Below, in pieces: positions 38,887 through 50,327 of a stretch of 64,000 bases of DNA. The translations under genes and the position numbers were made by a program. Source of the DNA: Lineus longissimus (Eukaryota; Nemertea; Pilidiophora; Heteronemertea; Lineidae); the NCBI RefSeq assembly GCF_910592395.1, contig NC_088317.1, positions 12,028,001 to 12,092,000 of the forward strand, given 5' to 3'. The number at the start of each line of letters is the position of its first letter. Position 1 is the stretch's first letter. A model generated the notes under the pieces. The model ran no database searches. It was not told the DNA's origin and saw nothing but the letters and a program-made list of their open reading frames with translations.

Positions 38887-40043
38887 CTCCAGTTGAAGAT
38901 AGTGGCCAAGTTGACAGCTTGATTGATCAGGATTTCTATGACCCTGCTTTAGATCGCATAGAAATAGGCTCTGCTTTAGGTATGCCACTGCCAACTTTGC
39001 CACACTATTTTAAGAAGGGGAAGGGAGAGGATAACTTGACACCTCAACCACTCCTTGCTAGTCATGTTAACAACACGGTGCAGAAAAACATTCTTTATAA
39101 TCCAGTGAGGAAGAGTGACTTGCCTGCAGTTATGGAGACATCTGAACAGAGAGTGGACCAGGCTAGGAGTACTGCCTTAGTTACTACTCACGAGGAAACT
39201 ACCTGTCCAGCCTCAGATATGTCAAACAAGCGTAAGCATATGGAAGTGAGTCAGTCAACACTTAACCCGGTTGCCAAAGTCTTTAAACCAGCGTCGAAAT
39301 TGAGTTGTGGTAAAATTCCTTTGTCAATTGGTCACATCAAGTTTAAAGATACCAGTTTGTATGTCAGTGGAGAAGTCGTGGGGGTGCCCACAAATATTCT
39401 TCTCGACACTGGGGCAGGACTTACCTTGGTTAGTAACAGCCTGTGGAAGCAATCAAAGGAAACAGATGGAAAGGAACTGAAGAAGGTCGATGGGTGTTTA
39501 CAATCTGCTACTGGAGATAAACTGAAGATATTAGGCATGGTTGACATAACCTTCCAACTTGGATCCTTGGAATTTGAACATCCGACAGTGGTTGTGGAGA
39601 ATCTGACTCATGACTGCCTCTTAGGGAGCGATTTCTTTACAACCAATGATTGTGCAATCGATTATAAAACAGCGACGATGAGGATTGGTGAGAAGGAAGT
39701 ACCACTCCGGAATCACCGTGAGGAGCCAAAGGTCTGCCGTGTTGTTCTGGGAAAACGAGTAACTATTCCTGCCAATACGGAGATGATTATTCCGGGGAAA
39801 CTAGCCAAATCACCATCAAAAAGTCATTTGGTACCAGGACTAGTTGAAACAGGATATAACCAGCAAAGATTCACAACAGGAAGATCTCTGGCGTCTTCGG
39901 ACCATGGTAAGGTGCCAGTGAGAGTAGCCAATTTCTCGGACAAGCCAGTGACAATACAGTCAAATCGAACAATTGGATGGTTTCATCCAGTGGAGGAGAT
40001 CAGTGCTGCTGAGGGACTGGAGCAGTATCGGCGAAAGGATCTG
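38826..40043 (+). pseudogene. pol: Gypsy pol, 5' part with aspartic protease (split)
   Basis: Open in the -1 frame relative to gag from 38826, with no early ATG, so expression by -1 frameshifting is likely. The aspartic protease centre LLDTGAGLTLV lies near 39403-39435, with the expected downstream hydrophobic CLLGSDFF. The frame is cut at 40043 by the PIF/Harbinger element and resumes at 44731. Because of that insertion the gene is broken in this copy. Confidence 0.88.
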
Positions 40044-40265
40044 GGGCCGGTTGCACAAAAGTTATGGTGATAAAAGTATGTTAGTTTATCTTTTTATGTT
40101 AAAGTCCCTAACTTAGCGTTAGCTAACATAACGCTAAAATTGAGTTTCACAAATCAATGTTAGGCCCAATGTTAACTAACGCTACTTTTAAGTAAATCAA
40201 TGTTAGTTGCTAGGGACATTTCCCATAATGCATTTGGTCCTCATATTGAAAGCAAGACATGCAAG

Positions 40266-42626
40266 ATGGCTGCCTCCATAGAGAATCATTCATCTCAAAA
40301 GACAAAAAGGGAGAGAAAACCAAATTTTTCACACTCAGAAGCCGAAGTTTTAGCCGATGTTGTCATAAATGAACTTGGGATCTTGCGATCCAAGTTTTCG
40401 TCAGATGTGACAAACAAAATGAAAAAAAACAAATGGGATGAAATTGCCCTAATGGTTAGTTCCTTGGGAGTGGCCACAAGGACCGGGGATAACTGCAGGG
40501 AAAAATGGAACCAGCAGCTTTCAAAGGCGAAAGAGATCCATTCCCTGCAGCAAAAACACCAGAGAGGGACTGGCGGAGGGGGAAAGATGCCACAGGCCGA
40601 CCCTACACTGCAGAGAATAATAGAAACATTCGAAAAAGACGCAGCATTCAGAGGCATCACTGGTGGATTTGAGTCTGCAGGTAGGTACACCAGGCTCCGA
40701 TTTAGCCTAATTAGGCCATAAAACGCTATCTACTTCTACCAGCATATATTTCTGAACATAGGCCTAAGCCTTACATAGGTCTAGATTTCATAGCCTGATG
40801 TCAATCTTCAAAAACATTGGTGGAATTAAGCTCAACTCGGCCCTACCCTGGCTAAGTTCAAAGTATGTCGTCTGGTGCCTGCATCGATATTGGCACTCTG
40901 CCAGCCATTTCTGTTGGACTTCCTGTGTGTATAGCGACCATGTGTACATGCTGACATGACAGTGCATGCATGCATTTTTCAAGCGGCCGAAAGTACCGCT
41001 TTTCATGACCGTCACTTAGAAATAGTACCATAGTAGTTGACTTCATAGCTCTATAAATCAAATTCATCAGCAGATAAGGTAGTTCAACTGCACAAAAGTA
41101 CAGAAAATGTGGTTATTCGCTGCTCCAAATACGCGCTTGCAAATTTCCCGACTCCATATTTCTAAACGCACTGAGCATGCCCAGTAAGTGTATGGAACGC
41201 AAAGTTTGCAAATAGTACTATACAGGGTGAAACAGAAATAAGTTCCAATATAAATATTTTGTTAATACTTTTAATTTATTCAATAAGTCATGTGAATTAC
41301 CTCAAAGAATTAACAAAATGATCGCAATTGTACACATTAGGCCTATTGTTAAGCTGACATCACCCTGTTTTAATGGAATATCCATAGAAATTTGGATTTT
41401 CAATGGATTTAATTAGAATTTATTGATTTTTCCCGCCAATTTATGTGATTCATTCCCTTTAAACTTTAAAACTTTCATTTGTGAATATTTTCAGTAACCA
41501 CACCTATAAAGGCTACAGCAGCAGTCTCCCTCCCTGTTACATTACCTGATCTGGCTGGTTGGACTCCTGGTAAGTTTAATTTAAAGGTGCTGGAAGCTCG
41601 ATGATAAATATGCCCATGTCAATTAAGAGCCGAGTATTTCTTAGACTATGATACATTACATTGGTACCGGTATACAATGGAAGAAATACAAGTAGGCCTA
41701 CTGAGAAACAGAAAGCGACTGTAGTGACCCGGTTAGACATCATGCGTCTTTAATTTAGAAATAGTAAAATTATTTTTTATGATAATTTCATTTAATTTTT
41801 CAGTAAATCAAGCTGCAGATGTTGATGTCGACTGCTCAGATGCAGTGGTTGTGGCAACCTTTGATCGTCAACCACACGAAACACACATAGAGGGAGCCAC
41901 AATAATTCTTGGTATGCTATTAGATACAGGTTCGGTCTTTCAGTAGGCTATTAGGCCCGGGGTCTAATACTGCATCGATGCTGATAGCCTGGCCCACACC
42001 TCATATATCAAGGCATTTGCATTTTGGATATTTGAATCTATATTTGCCAGAGTTTTGGTTGCAAAACATTTTGTGACCTTTCGTGATTTGATATTTATCA
42101 TCATATAGGCCGAACTGTCATTTTTTATTCTAGATTCTCAACAGACGATGACAGCCACTGCAATGACTGCCCCAAAATCTCCAGCCAAAAAGAAGGCCAA
42201 ACTGTGCAAAGTCACTGGTGAGTAGTTGGGACTCTAGAATGGCGAAAGCCTTTCTTGATTTTAAGCAGTCCCTACATGAATCAATCAAATGTGCTAAAAT
42301 GAGCTCTGGCCGTTCACAAAGTGACAAAATTGAAGTGCTGTGTGATCCATTTAACCCGTCATAATTTGTTTCATTCTCTCCTAGGTGCCAGGAAAGCACA
42401 TGCGAAGGGTCTGCTGACAGACGCCATGTGCCGACAGAAGACTCAGCAGGATGTATTTAACATGCAGCTTGAGGTCCTTGAGGCAACTCTTGTTACGCAG
42501 AAGGCCACAACACGTACTCAGGAAGTTCTTCAGAAAGAGGCTGGCCTTCGAATAGAAAAGCTACAGCTGGAGATTGCTCTGCTGAAGGAAAAGGAGTTCT
42601 TGGGTCTGTCGGGCATTGAACTGTAA
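40266..42626 (+). CDS. Harbinger Myb/SANT-like DNA-binding protein, five exons
   Basis: Exons 40266-40680, 41495-41569, 41804-41911, 42134-42217 and 42385-42626; every intron is GT-AG and phase 1, and the frame runs through to the stop. Exon 1 encodes a trihelix/Myb-like domain (FSHSEAEVLADVV, NKWDEIALMVSS, REKWNQQLSKAKE). The last exon is a coiled coil (VFNMQLEVLEATL, EKLQLEIALLKE). In this superfamily such a protein binds the terminal repeats and helps import the transposase. The ATG at 40266 is preferred over 40200, which lies in subterminal repeat DNA. Confidence 0.85.
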
Positions 42627-42923
42627 ATTTATGTGTAAATAGTATCTATGTTTATAGGATTTGAATTTTTTAAATATTAAATATATTAAATAGTAAATAT
42701 ATAGTAAATATCAAGTTATTTAAAACACAAAGGGAATGTATCAAAATTAGAAGCTACAGTGTCAGTGACATGATGAAAATGTTATGGTATATTTCTTACG
42801 CGAGTGTTGATTATGCAATACATATAGTTATAGTTTTTAAGTTTGAAATTGGAAAATTCACTGGCTGTAGCTTCCACTGTTTTGATATATCCCCTCACTC
42901 AGGTTGCAGTGGATCACAGTCAA

Positions 42924-44537
42924 TTAAGCAAAGTAGCGATTGGCGAGGTAGTCCCTGTAAACACTGCCAGAGTTTGGGCCAGCATACTCCTCATCATCAT
43001 CTTCATCATCTTCTTCGTCATCACTGTCGTCGTCTTCTGGCCGGGGGTCACGTTCTCCTCTCATCTTTGCAATATTATGCAGGACAAAACAGGCAGAGAT
43101 GATCTTAACTACACGGTCTGGCTGCATACGAATCTCCCCATGGAGAACATGGAACCTCCTCTTTAACACTCCAAAGGCATGTTCTATCCTCACTCTTGTG
43201 GCACATAAGGAAGTGTTCAATCTCTGCTGGGCTTCTGTTGTGGGTGCTCCGTACGGGACGATGAGATACGGCATACAAGGGTATCCACTATCTCCTAGCA
43301 ACAGTCCATCTTCACCTCTGGGGTTTGTCAGTTCCAGGTGCTCTTTAAGGTCACTGTTCCTCCAAATAAAGGCATCATGGGTTGCCCCTGGCCAACGTGC
43401 AACTACATTGGTGAATTTTCCTGAAAAGGAAATGTATCATTTTAGTTAGGAGGGCTATTGATCATTATTACACGACCACTCCGTATTTTATTATATATTC
43501 AACATATTTCAGCATCAACAAGTTTCTATGCAATTAACGATGAAAAAATACAAAAACTATGCGTATTCTATCTTTATGAGCAACAGTGTACAAGAGATAA
43601 TTTTTGCATAAATGGCATTCCATATGTTTTGTTGGTCAGGCAATCATGGAATTGGTCAACGTTCGTTTACCAAAAAAGGCATGTCAGTCATGGTGCATGT
43701 CATGATGTCGAGGATGTGGCGCTTGTTGTGATATCATGGATATTGGCCCTAGTATTTAGCATGTTTTCAGGTATAATTATAAAAGTAATTACCCTTATCG
43801 TCAACCACTGCTTGCACGTTGATGGAGTGATATCCCTTCCTGTTTACAAAAGATGCTTCGTAGGCTGGAGCTGGAGGAACTTGCGCGGGTTGTTCTGCTT
43901 CTTCCATGGCTTCGCCTTCGCGATCTGCAGGCATGGGCAGTGCAGGTGCATGTGCAGGATCAGGAGCATGTAGGCCTATCTGGTCATCTCGCATCTCCTG
44001 GTCATTCTCAGCAGCATTGGCTGGTTCTGGGATGTGATCAGCATCAGGACGTGGCTCACTGGGGCATATTATTCTGATGTGCGTGCCGTCGATGCATCCC
44101 AATACTTTGGGAAAATGTGCGATCGCATAGAATCCAGCTTGAATTCGACGCCTCTCCTCCACCGACTGGGGCCACACAATAAAATCGTCCCGTGCAGCAT
44201 CTAACAGGCCAGCCACCCTGTGCACCACACGACTTACACTCGCTTTGTCTACACCGAAAGTGTCCCCAATAACTTCAAAGAAAGCTCCAGATGCAAAATA
44301 ACGGAGAGCAATCAAGACTTGCACCTCAGGCGAAATTGCATGGCTTCTGTTGGTCGCACTTTCAATGTCCTCCCTGAGCATATCAACTATCAAAACAATG
44401 GTGTCTCTGCAAAAACGGTATCTTTTAAAAAGTTTTTTGTCATTGAAGAACTCCAAGTGGTTGATTCTTTCTCTAAAATGCCGTGGAGCTTGAAATAATG
44501 GCTGGAAAGCCACAAACAGGGCCTGGTTGTCCACCAT
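42924..44537 (-). CDS. Harbinger transposase (DDE), two exons
   Basis: Exon 1 is 44537-43793 and exon 2 is 43420-42924 (minus strand), joined by a GT-AG phase-1 intron, giving 413 residues. A helix-turn-helix-like part (SPEVQVLIALRYFASGAFF, VSRVVHRV) is followed by the catalytic residues: D in GCIDGTHI, D in LLGDSGYP and E in RIEHAFGVLKRRF. An Asp/Glu-rich tail (DDDSDDEEDDEDDD) precedes the end. All key residues are present, so this copy may be active. Confidence 0.92.
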
Positions 44538-44727
44538 TTTGTTTCAACTAACTCCAAAATAGGGATTTATCTTGGGGTTAGGAGGTCAGTTAAAGTTAGC
44601 GTTAACTTAACGCTACTTTTAAATAATTTTCTTTCTTGCAACCCAAATTAACTTTTTGGAGTTAAGTTAACGCCAAGATAAACTAACAGTGATTTTTAAC
44701 TATTTTTTTCTTTTGTGCAACCGGCCC

Positions 44728-47700
44728 CTGGACTTCAAGCCACCGAAGAAAACGAAACGATCAAGACGCCCGAAAAAACCAGAGAGTATTTCACTGGACA
44801 CTAAAGTGCCTGTCAGTGAGCAGAAAAAGCCACAGGTTAACATTGCGAACATTAAGACGGTGGATAACTCTGAGTCTGACAATAATTGCAAGGATAAGTC
44901 TTCAATTTCCTGTGAGGTTCCTGATAATGAGGCTGCACAAGCCCGGTTAGAAAAGCTTCTGGAAAAACTGGAGATAAAGGATCTTGACATAACCGTGGAA
45001 CAAAGAGAAGTAGTGACAGATCTTATCGCAAGACATCAATATGTTTTCTCTATGGGAGATTTCGACTTGGGAAAGACCACTGTCATACAGCATACCATCG
45101 ACACAGGAGATGCGGTGCCGATCAAGCAGCGAGCAAGACGTGAACCTCCACATAAGGAACACTTTGTTAAGGACACAGTCAAGGAACTATTCAATCGAGA
45201 CCTGCTCAAGAAGTCAGATAGCCCTTGGAGCTCTCCGATCGTTCTGGCCAAGAAAGCTGATGGCTCATACAGATTATGTGTGGATTACCGGAAACTTAAT
45301 TCAGTGACAGTCAAATCAGCACAGCCATTAGCTCGAATAGATGATACTCTGAACAAACTTTCGGGGGCCAAGTTCTTCTCTACTCTAGATTGCGCCAGTG
45401 GCTATTGGCAAGTGGGTATGTCACCTGAGGATCAGGCCAAGACATCGTTTGTGACGGGAGTAGACCAATATGAATGGAAAGTGATGCCATTTGGTTTAAC
45501 AGGAGCCCCTGCAACGTTCACACGCATGATGAACACAGTCCTGGGAGGACTGGACTTCTGTTTGGTTTACCTCGATGATATCATTGTTCATTCATCCAGT
45601 TTTGAAGAACACATGAGTCAGCTGGATCAAGTATTCACACACCTGGAAGCAGCCAATCTGAAGTTAAAACCAAGCAAGTGTAAACTTTTCCGAGAGATGG
45701 TGAAATTCCTTAGCCACATTGTGAACACTGGAGGCATATCAACAGATCCAGAGAAGGTTGAGAAAGTAAAAAATTGGCCTACTCCAACTTGTGTGTCAGA
45801 AATTCGTTCGTTCATGGGTCTTGCGACGTACTATCAAAAGTTTGTCCCAGACTTCGCTCAAATTGCCTCTCCATTGCACAATTTGACAAAGAAGGGTGTG
45901 CAATTCGCGTGGTCGGAGCAGTGCGAGAAATCTTTTCAGACATTGAAGGAGAAGCTGATAACTTCACCGATACTGGCCTATCCAGATTTCAGCAAGGACG
46001 CCGGATCTTTCATTCTGGATACAGATGCAAGCGATTTTGCCATAGGAGCAGTTTTGTCACAAAGGCAGAGAGATGGAACAGAGAAGGTCATAGCCTATGG
46101 GAGTAAAAGTCTACAAGGAGGTGAAATGAATTACTGTACAACAAGGAGAGAAATGTTAGCATTTGTTACATTTGCAGAGCACTTCCGGTACTTTCTGCTT
46201 GGGAAGCAATTTCACGTGCGGGTGGATAATATGGCATTGAGATGGCTGTTGAACTTCAAGGAACCTTCAGGACAAATTGCGAGATGGCTAGAAAGGTTAG
46301 CAGAGTTTGACTACGTCATCGAACATCGGCCAGGAGTAAAACATGGTAATGCTGATGCATTGTCTAGGAGACCAAAGAAAGTTCGGCAACATGGAGATTG
46401 TCCATCCTGTGGACCCACAGACCGACCAGCACCTCCAATGGTTAACATAGTGCAACTAAAAACTTCTTTAGACATCCCGGAACTAACGATTGATGAGATC
46501 AGGAAAGCTCAGAAGGAAGATCCAGATATTTGGGCCATTCGACAACATATTGCTGAGACGACGGAGAAACCATCACAGAAGGCACTACAGTCATGTAGCT
46601 CTCTCCAGCGAGCTATTTGGGCTCAGCATGGTCTACTGGAAATAAAGGACGGGATCCTATACTTGAAAAGCCAGGGCAAACTCCGACTAGTTCTTCCTCA
46701 ATCCTGCATTGCCACAGTCGTCAAGGAATTACACCAAGGTTATGCTGGTGCCCATCTTGGAGTACAAAAGACTGTCTGGAAAGTGAAACAGCGCTGTTGG
46801 CTCCCAGGACTGAAGAAAAATGTAATACATTTCATTCGTTCTTGTGAAACTTGTCAGAAGTGCAAATCCGGAAAGCGCACTAAAGCCGACTTACAGAGTA
46901 TTCCAGTTGGTCGTAGAAACCAACGAATTGACATTGACATCGTAGGACCAATCAACCCACCATCAAGGAAAGGAAACCGATACATTCTCGTGGCCCAGGA
47001 TGCTTTCACAAAATGGCCCGAGGCGTGGCCTATCAGGAATCAGAAGGCTACAACATGTGCTAAGGTGCTGGTGAATGAATATGTTTGCAGATTTGGTACT
47101 CCAGAGAACCTTCACTCGGATCAGGGGACTAACTTTGAATCCAAAGTATTCAAGAAAATGTGCAAACTACTGAATATTCATAAATCCAGGACCACAGCTT
47201 ACCATCCGCAATGTAATGGACAGGTTGAAAATTTCAATGGATCCTTGAAAAGAATGCTGACTACTATGGTGGACGAGGAGGGTAGGGACTGGGATAACCA
47301 CCTTCCAGCTTCCCTAATGGCCTTTCGTTCAGGAATTCAAGCTTCGACCTTAGAGACCCCAGCTGCGATGACCTTTGGTGAAGAAATGAACCTTCCACTG
47401 GACCTCGTCCTTGGAACATCTAGTACATCAGACAATGAGACTGAGTCAACGAAGTATGTTTCGGATCTCCGGAAAATGATAGAGCGTGCAAACCGAAGGG
47501 TACGGGAAAATTTGAAGATAGCGCAGAGACGTCAAAGGACCCACTATGACAGAAATTCGAAGTCCTCATCTTTTAAACCGGGAGACCAGGTTCTAGTCAG
47601 AAACCATTTTGTGAAAGTCGATGAGGTTTCCAAGTTCCATAAACCATGGAAGGGACCATTTGAGGTTTTGCAGAAGTTGTCCGAGGTTAACTTCAAGTTA

Positions 47701-48120
47701 TTTCCACTGGGAGGATCCAAGAGGCACTCCAAGGTAGTTCATCTCAACAATATGAAAGCATTTTATACGGGGAAAGATAGGGAGCAGCTAAATGAGATAG
47801 GATTAGTAGGGAAAACTTCAAGAGAAACTGCATTAGATTCTCACGAGGTGGAGTCCGATTTGGAATCTTCCCCTATTAAGTCTACTCAACTCACTGATAG
47901 TCCTTCTTCCGAGGATGGTTCGGACATCGAACATGAAGAGAAGCAGTCTACACGTACATTACGACCCCGCAAGAACATCTTGAAGCCGGCGCGTTTTGGA
48001 ATTGATTGCTGCAGCCTTCATCAGATGCAACAGGAAATCATCAAGAAGAAGAAGAAACATTGGCTGAAGAAAGGCAGTAAACTACGCAGGTTTGGCTGTC
48101 AGGATAGCATCAATAGTTAG
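44728..48120 (+). pseudogene. pol: Gypsy pol, 3' part: RT, RNase H, integrase (split)
   Basis: Contains reverse transcriptase blocks LDCASGYWQVGM, FGLTGAPATF and the catalytic YLDDII, RNase H with DTDASDFAIGAVLSQ, then integrase with an HHCC zinc domain (HQGYAGAHLG, CETCQKC) and D,D,E residues in DIDIVGP, HSDQGTNF and GQVENFNGSLKR. A GPF module (KGPFEVL) follows; no chromodomain. Removing the inserted element plus one CTG duplication leaves the frame intact, and I see no other disabling change. Confidence 0.93.
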
Positions 48121-48237
48121 TCAAGATGGAACCCCTGGTCTCCTCTCAACGCTTTGTTAGAGATGGAGGCTTGTGCCGCTTTGGTCACAATGTAGGTTAC
48201 TAATGAGGCCGTTTTCTTTCTTTTCCTATCGTTTCAG

Positions 48238-49113
48238 ATGGAGTCCGTTATCAATCTAGATGGTTTGCCGCATGATGTGAAAGAGGCAAAGTCTGAAGTT
48301 ACAAAGGCCCTATATTCGTTTGTTCATCGAAGACTCCGGTTTCGTCAGGAGGTGGACATTCCTTTTATTGAATTGGAGCGATTGATAGAAATATCCACAT
48401 CAAATGTTGTCGACGTAAAACTCACTCTCACCAGTGCAGTGATCCAAACATTTAAAATGCTGATTTTCCGGATCCGTCCTAGCTGGAATGTCCAGATGAA
48501 AGCTATTAATGAAGTGGTAACCCTTGTCATCACGTTTCTTAAAGAAAGAGGTGTCAGTGATTTGAAAATTAATGATGTTAGAGATCGAGTACGTGTGCTG
48601 CAAGATAGAGTTAGGGAGAACAATTCCGCTGGGAAGCAGCGTCCGCCGATTTTGCTTCTCGGGGACTCCATGTTTGTCAAGACCAAGCCATCGTCAGATC
48701 TGTTTCCATTAGCTTTTTCAGGGCAGACGGCAGAAGGGTTGAGAGTGATGTTGAAGAGCATTCAACCCAGACTAAATATCAGCGATGTTGTCATCACCCA
48801 CGGGCTTAACCACACTAACGACTATGGGGAGCCGGAAGAAGACGTGATCATCATCAGAGATTTTCTTATACAACATTACCCCATGGCCCGCATTTTTCAT
48901 CTTCAACTACCAGTGTCCCCAAAGGTGGCGAGAAGTGATGGTATGATGAGACGTGCACTGCGATTTAATGGAATGATGCAACGAGTTGGATTCCAGTCCA
49001 TTCCTCATCCGATGCTGAATAGATACGGATTTGACCATGATCAGTTCCACTACTCCAAGATCGGGAGGACCACCGTCGAGAGGCAGATTGTGCAGTATGT
49101 CAGGGGACAATAA
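48238..49113 (+). CDS. Extra Gypsy ORF: SGNH/GDSL hydrolase-like protein
   Basis: A 291-residue protein in the place where some Gypsy elements carry env. Residues 1-130 are helical with no recognised domain. From about 140 it shows block I ILLLGDSMF, a Gly block (GQTAEGLRV), an Asn block THGLNHTND and a C-terminal DQFHYSKIG, giving the Ser, Gly, Asn and Asp-x-x-His set of SGNH esterases/lipases. No signal peptide or transmembrane segment is visible, so it is not a typical envelope. Function in the element cycle is unknown. The frame is fully open. Confidence 0.65.
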   Translation: MESVINLDGLPHDVKEAKSEVTKALYSFVHRRLRFRQEVDIPFIELERLIEISTSNVVDVKLTLTSAVIQTFKMLIFRIRPSWNVQMKAINEVVTLVITFLKERGVSDLKINDVRDRVRVLQDRVRENNSAGKQRPPILLLGDSMFVKTKPSSDLFPLAFSGQTAEGLRVMLKSIQPRLNISDVVITHGLNHTNDYGEPEEDVIIIRDFLIQHYPMARIFHLQLPVSPKVARSDGMMRRALRFNGMMQRVGFQSIPHPMLNRYGFDHDQFHYSKIGRTTVERQIVQYVRGQ

Positions 49114-49638
49114 TCAAGTACGAATGGGCCGGAGACCCCTTCTCCCGACGATTTGTAGGGAGGGGAGGGGAGTACCGCATTGGATACTCTTTGGCGCCCA
49201 TTTCGTTACGTCATTATAAATTTGCTGAACAATTATATTCCTTCATGTTGAATTTTACAGTCATTATATAATTGTAGTGTTTGGGGAGGGTTAATTGCAA
49301 GTAGTTTTGTGTAAATAATAAGTGAATTTTTATTTGAGCAATGGTATTATGTAGATTCTAGTCATGTAAACCACTGTAAGTTTAATAGTTAGTAAGGTGG
49401 TAATTTAGGATTATAGATATAGATATTGTGTTCATTGTGTACAGGCGATGTATATAGATTGAGGTGTGGTTACAGATACCGTTAGTTTGAAATAATCTTC
49501 GTAGGAATCACTAAATTTTGTATAGAATATTAAGTATCACTAATTATATCATCCAGTGCCTATGTGGTCGCTACCATGTTTAGTTTCCATAAGAATTTGA
49601 TGGTCAGAGTAACTCTGACCAATTTTTGAAGGGGATGG

Positions 49639-49924
49639 TGTGGTGATCTCGGTCTTGACGGCACCGTTGCTAACTGTTGCGAACTGTTGCTACGCAGGGT
49701 GACGTCATCACCGGGTTTGGCGCATCCTCCTCATGTGACGTATGTCGATGAAGCCGACGTCTTCGGGCGACGTCGGGCGGTCACGGCAGGGGATTGTTGA
49801 AAAATGTATGTACGTTGTTGGAAGAAAAAGGCGGAAGGAGAGCGCACGAAATAAAAAAGAGAGACACCGTATTTGAGCCGTTTTATGGCATTTATTACAA
49901 GAAGAGTAGCGGAAGATTATTACA
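49639..49924 (+). repeat. Gypsy 3' LTR
   Basis: Same length and, by eye, same sequence as the 5' LTR. It is directly preceded by the purine-rich tract GAAGGGGATGG (49628-49638), the expected plus-strand primer. Confidence 0.95.
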
Positions 49925-50106
49925 CAGTGATGGTTCCATTGTGGGAATAGTGAGTCCAGCTTTGTCTTTTCAAAAGCGTGCAGCCAATGCTCCTGAAGGC
50001 ATATAATATCAGAGTCACCCAGCTGGCTGTTCACAAAGGCATGATTGGCGACGGCCCCCTCTACATTGAAAGTAACGAACTTGAGGTTCCTGGATCCTGC
50101 TGGCTG
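49925..50106 (-). pseudogene. LINE endonuclease, N-terminal part
   Basis: Minus-strand frame with LKFVTFNVEGAVANHAF and SDIICLQEHWL, the N-terminal catalytic blocks of APE endonucleases. An in-frame TGA (50107-50109) precedes it. After removal of the Gypsy element and one copy of the target duplication the frame continues at 37096 without a shift. Confidence 0.85.
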
Positions 50107-50327
50107 TCAGCTACTTGCGAAAGTCTGTTCCAGACTAACCTTGCCATTTTGCGTGGGCTCCTTAGTTCTGCGGGTTATGCCACCATGGGTACTTATGGGT
50201 TTAGCAGTGCAAAGATCCGATTCTATGCAGGTGTCTTTCTCCCCGCTCTCTGACCTTGGTAGTATTGGTTGGTTTATGGCTTTATCCTGACTTTCTAAGT
50301 ATGGACTTGGACGGGTCGCTCATCTTT
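50107..50327. other. Probable LINE 5' region
   Basis: Unrelated to the tandem units that begin at 50328 and directly upstream (minus strand) of the endonuclease. Probably 5' UTR or remnant of an upstream ORF; nothing recognisable is encoded. Confidence 0.5.

Larger units (their letters stand above)
40044..44727. mobile_element. Intact PIF/Harbinger DNA transposon (4.7 kb)
   Basis: Terminal inverted repeats GGGCCGGTTGCACAAAAG (40044-40061) and its complement at 44710-44727 are flanked by the 3-bp duplication CTG (40041-40043 and 44728-44730), the length used by this superfamily. Two convergent spliced genes, a Myb/SANT-like protein and a DDE transposase, are the standard PIF/Harbinger pair. 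Subterminal GTTAACTTAACGCTACTTTT-like motifs occur at both ends. It lies inside the pol gene of the Gypsy element. Confidence 0.95.
37101..49924 (+). mobile_element. Full-length Gypsy/Ty3 (Metaviridae-type) LTR retrotransposon
   Basis: Two 286-bp LTRs that I read as identical flank gag, protease, reverse transcriptase, RNase H, integrase and an extra ORF. TG...CA ends are flanked by CAGT (37097-37100 and 49925-49928); neighbouring bases ACA extend the match, so the duplication is 4-7 bp. It lies in the LINE endonuclease in the opposite orientation. Its pol is split by a PIF/Harbinger element (40044-44727). LTR identity implies very recent insertion. Confidence 0.95.
33701..50327 (-). mobile_element. 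Non-LTR retrotransposon (LINE), split by a Gypsy element
   Basis: On the minus strand the LINE runs from near 50327 to a (TCGT)6 tail at 33701-33724 (ACGA repeats at its 3' end). It has an APE-type endonuclease, a reverse transcriptase and a C-terminal zinc knuckle. The Gypsy element at 37101-49924 interrupts the endonuclease. I could not assign a clade. The exact 5' end is uncertain (50280-50327), and no ORF1 was identified. Confidence 0.85.

Noticed and set aside
40200-40265. Upstream ATG for the Harbinger Myb-like gene
   Set aside because: It lies in subterminal repeat DNA; the ATG at 40266 begins the domain-bearing sequence.
48238-49113. Envelope gene of the Gypsy element
   Set aside because: No signal peptide, furin-like site or transmembrane anchor; SGNH-type motifs fit better.
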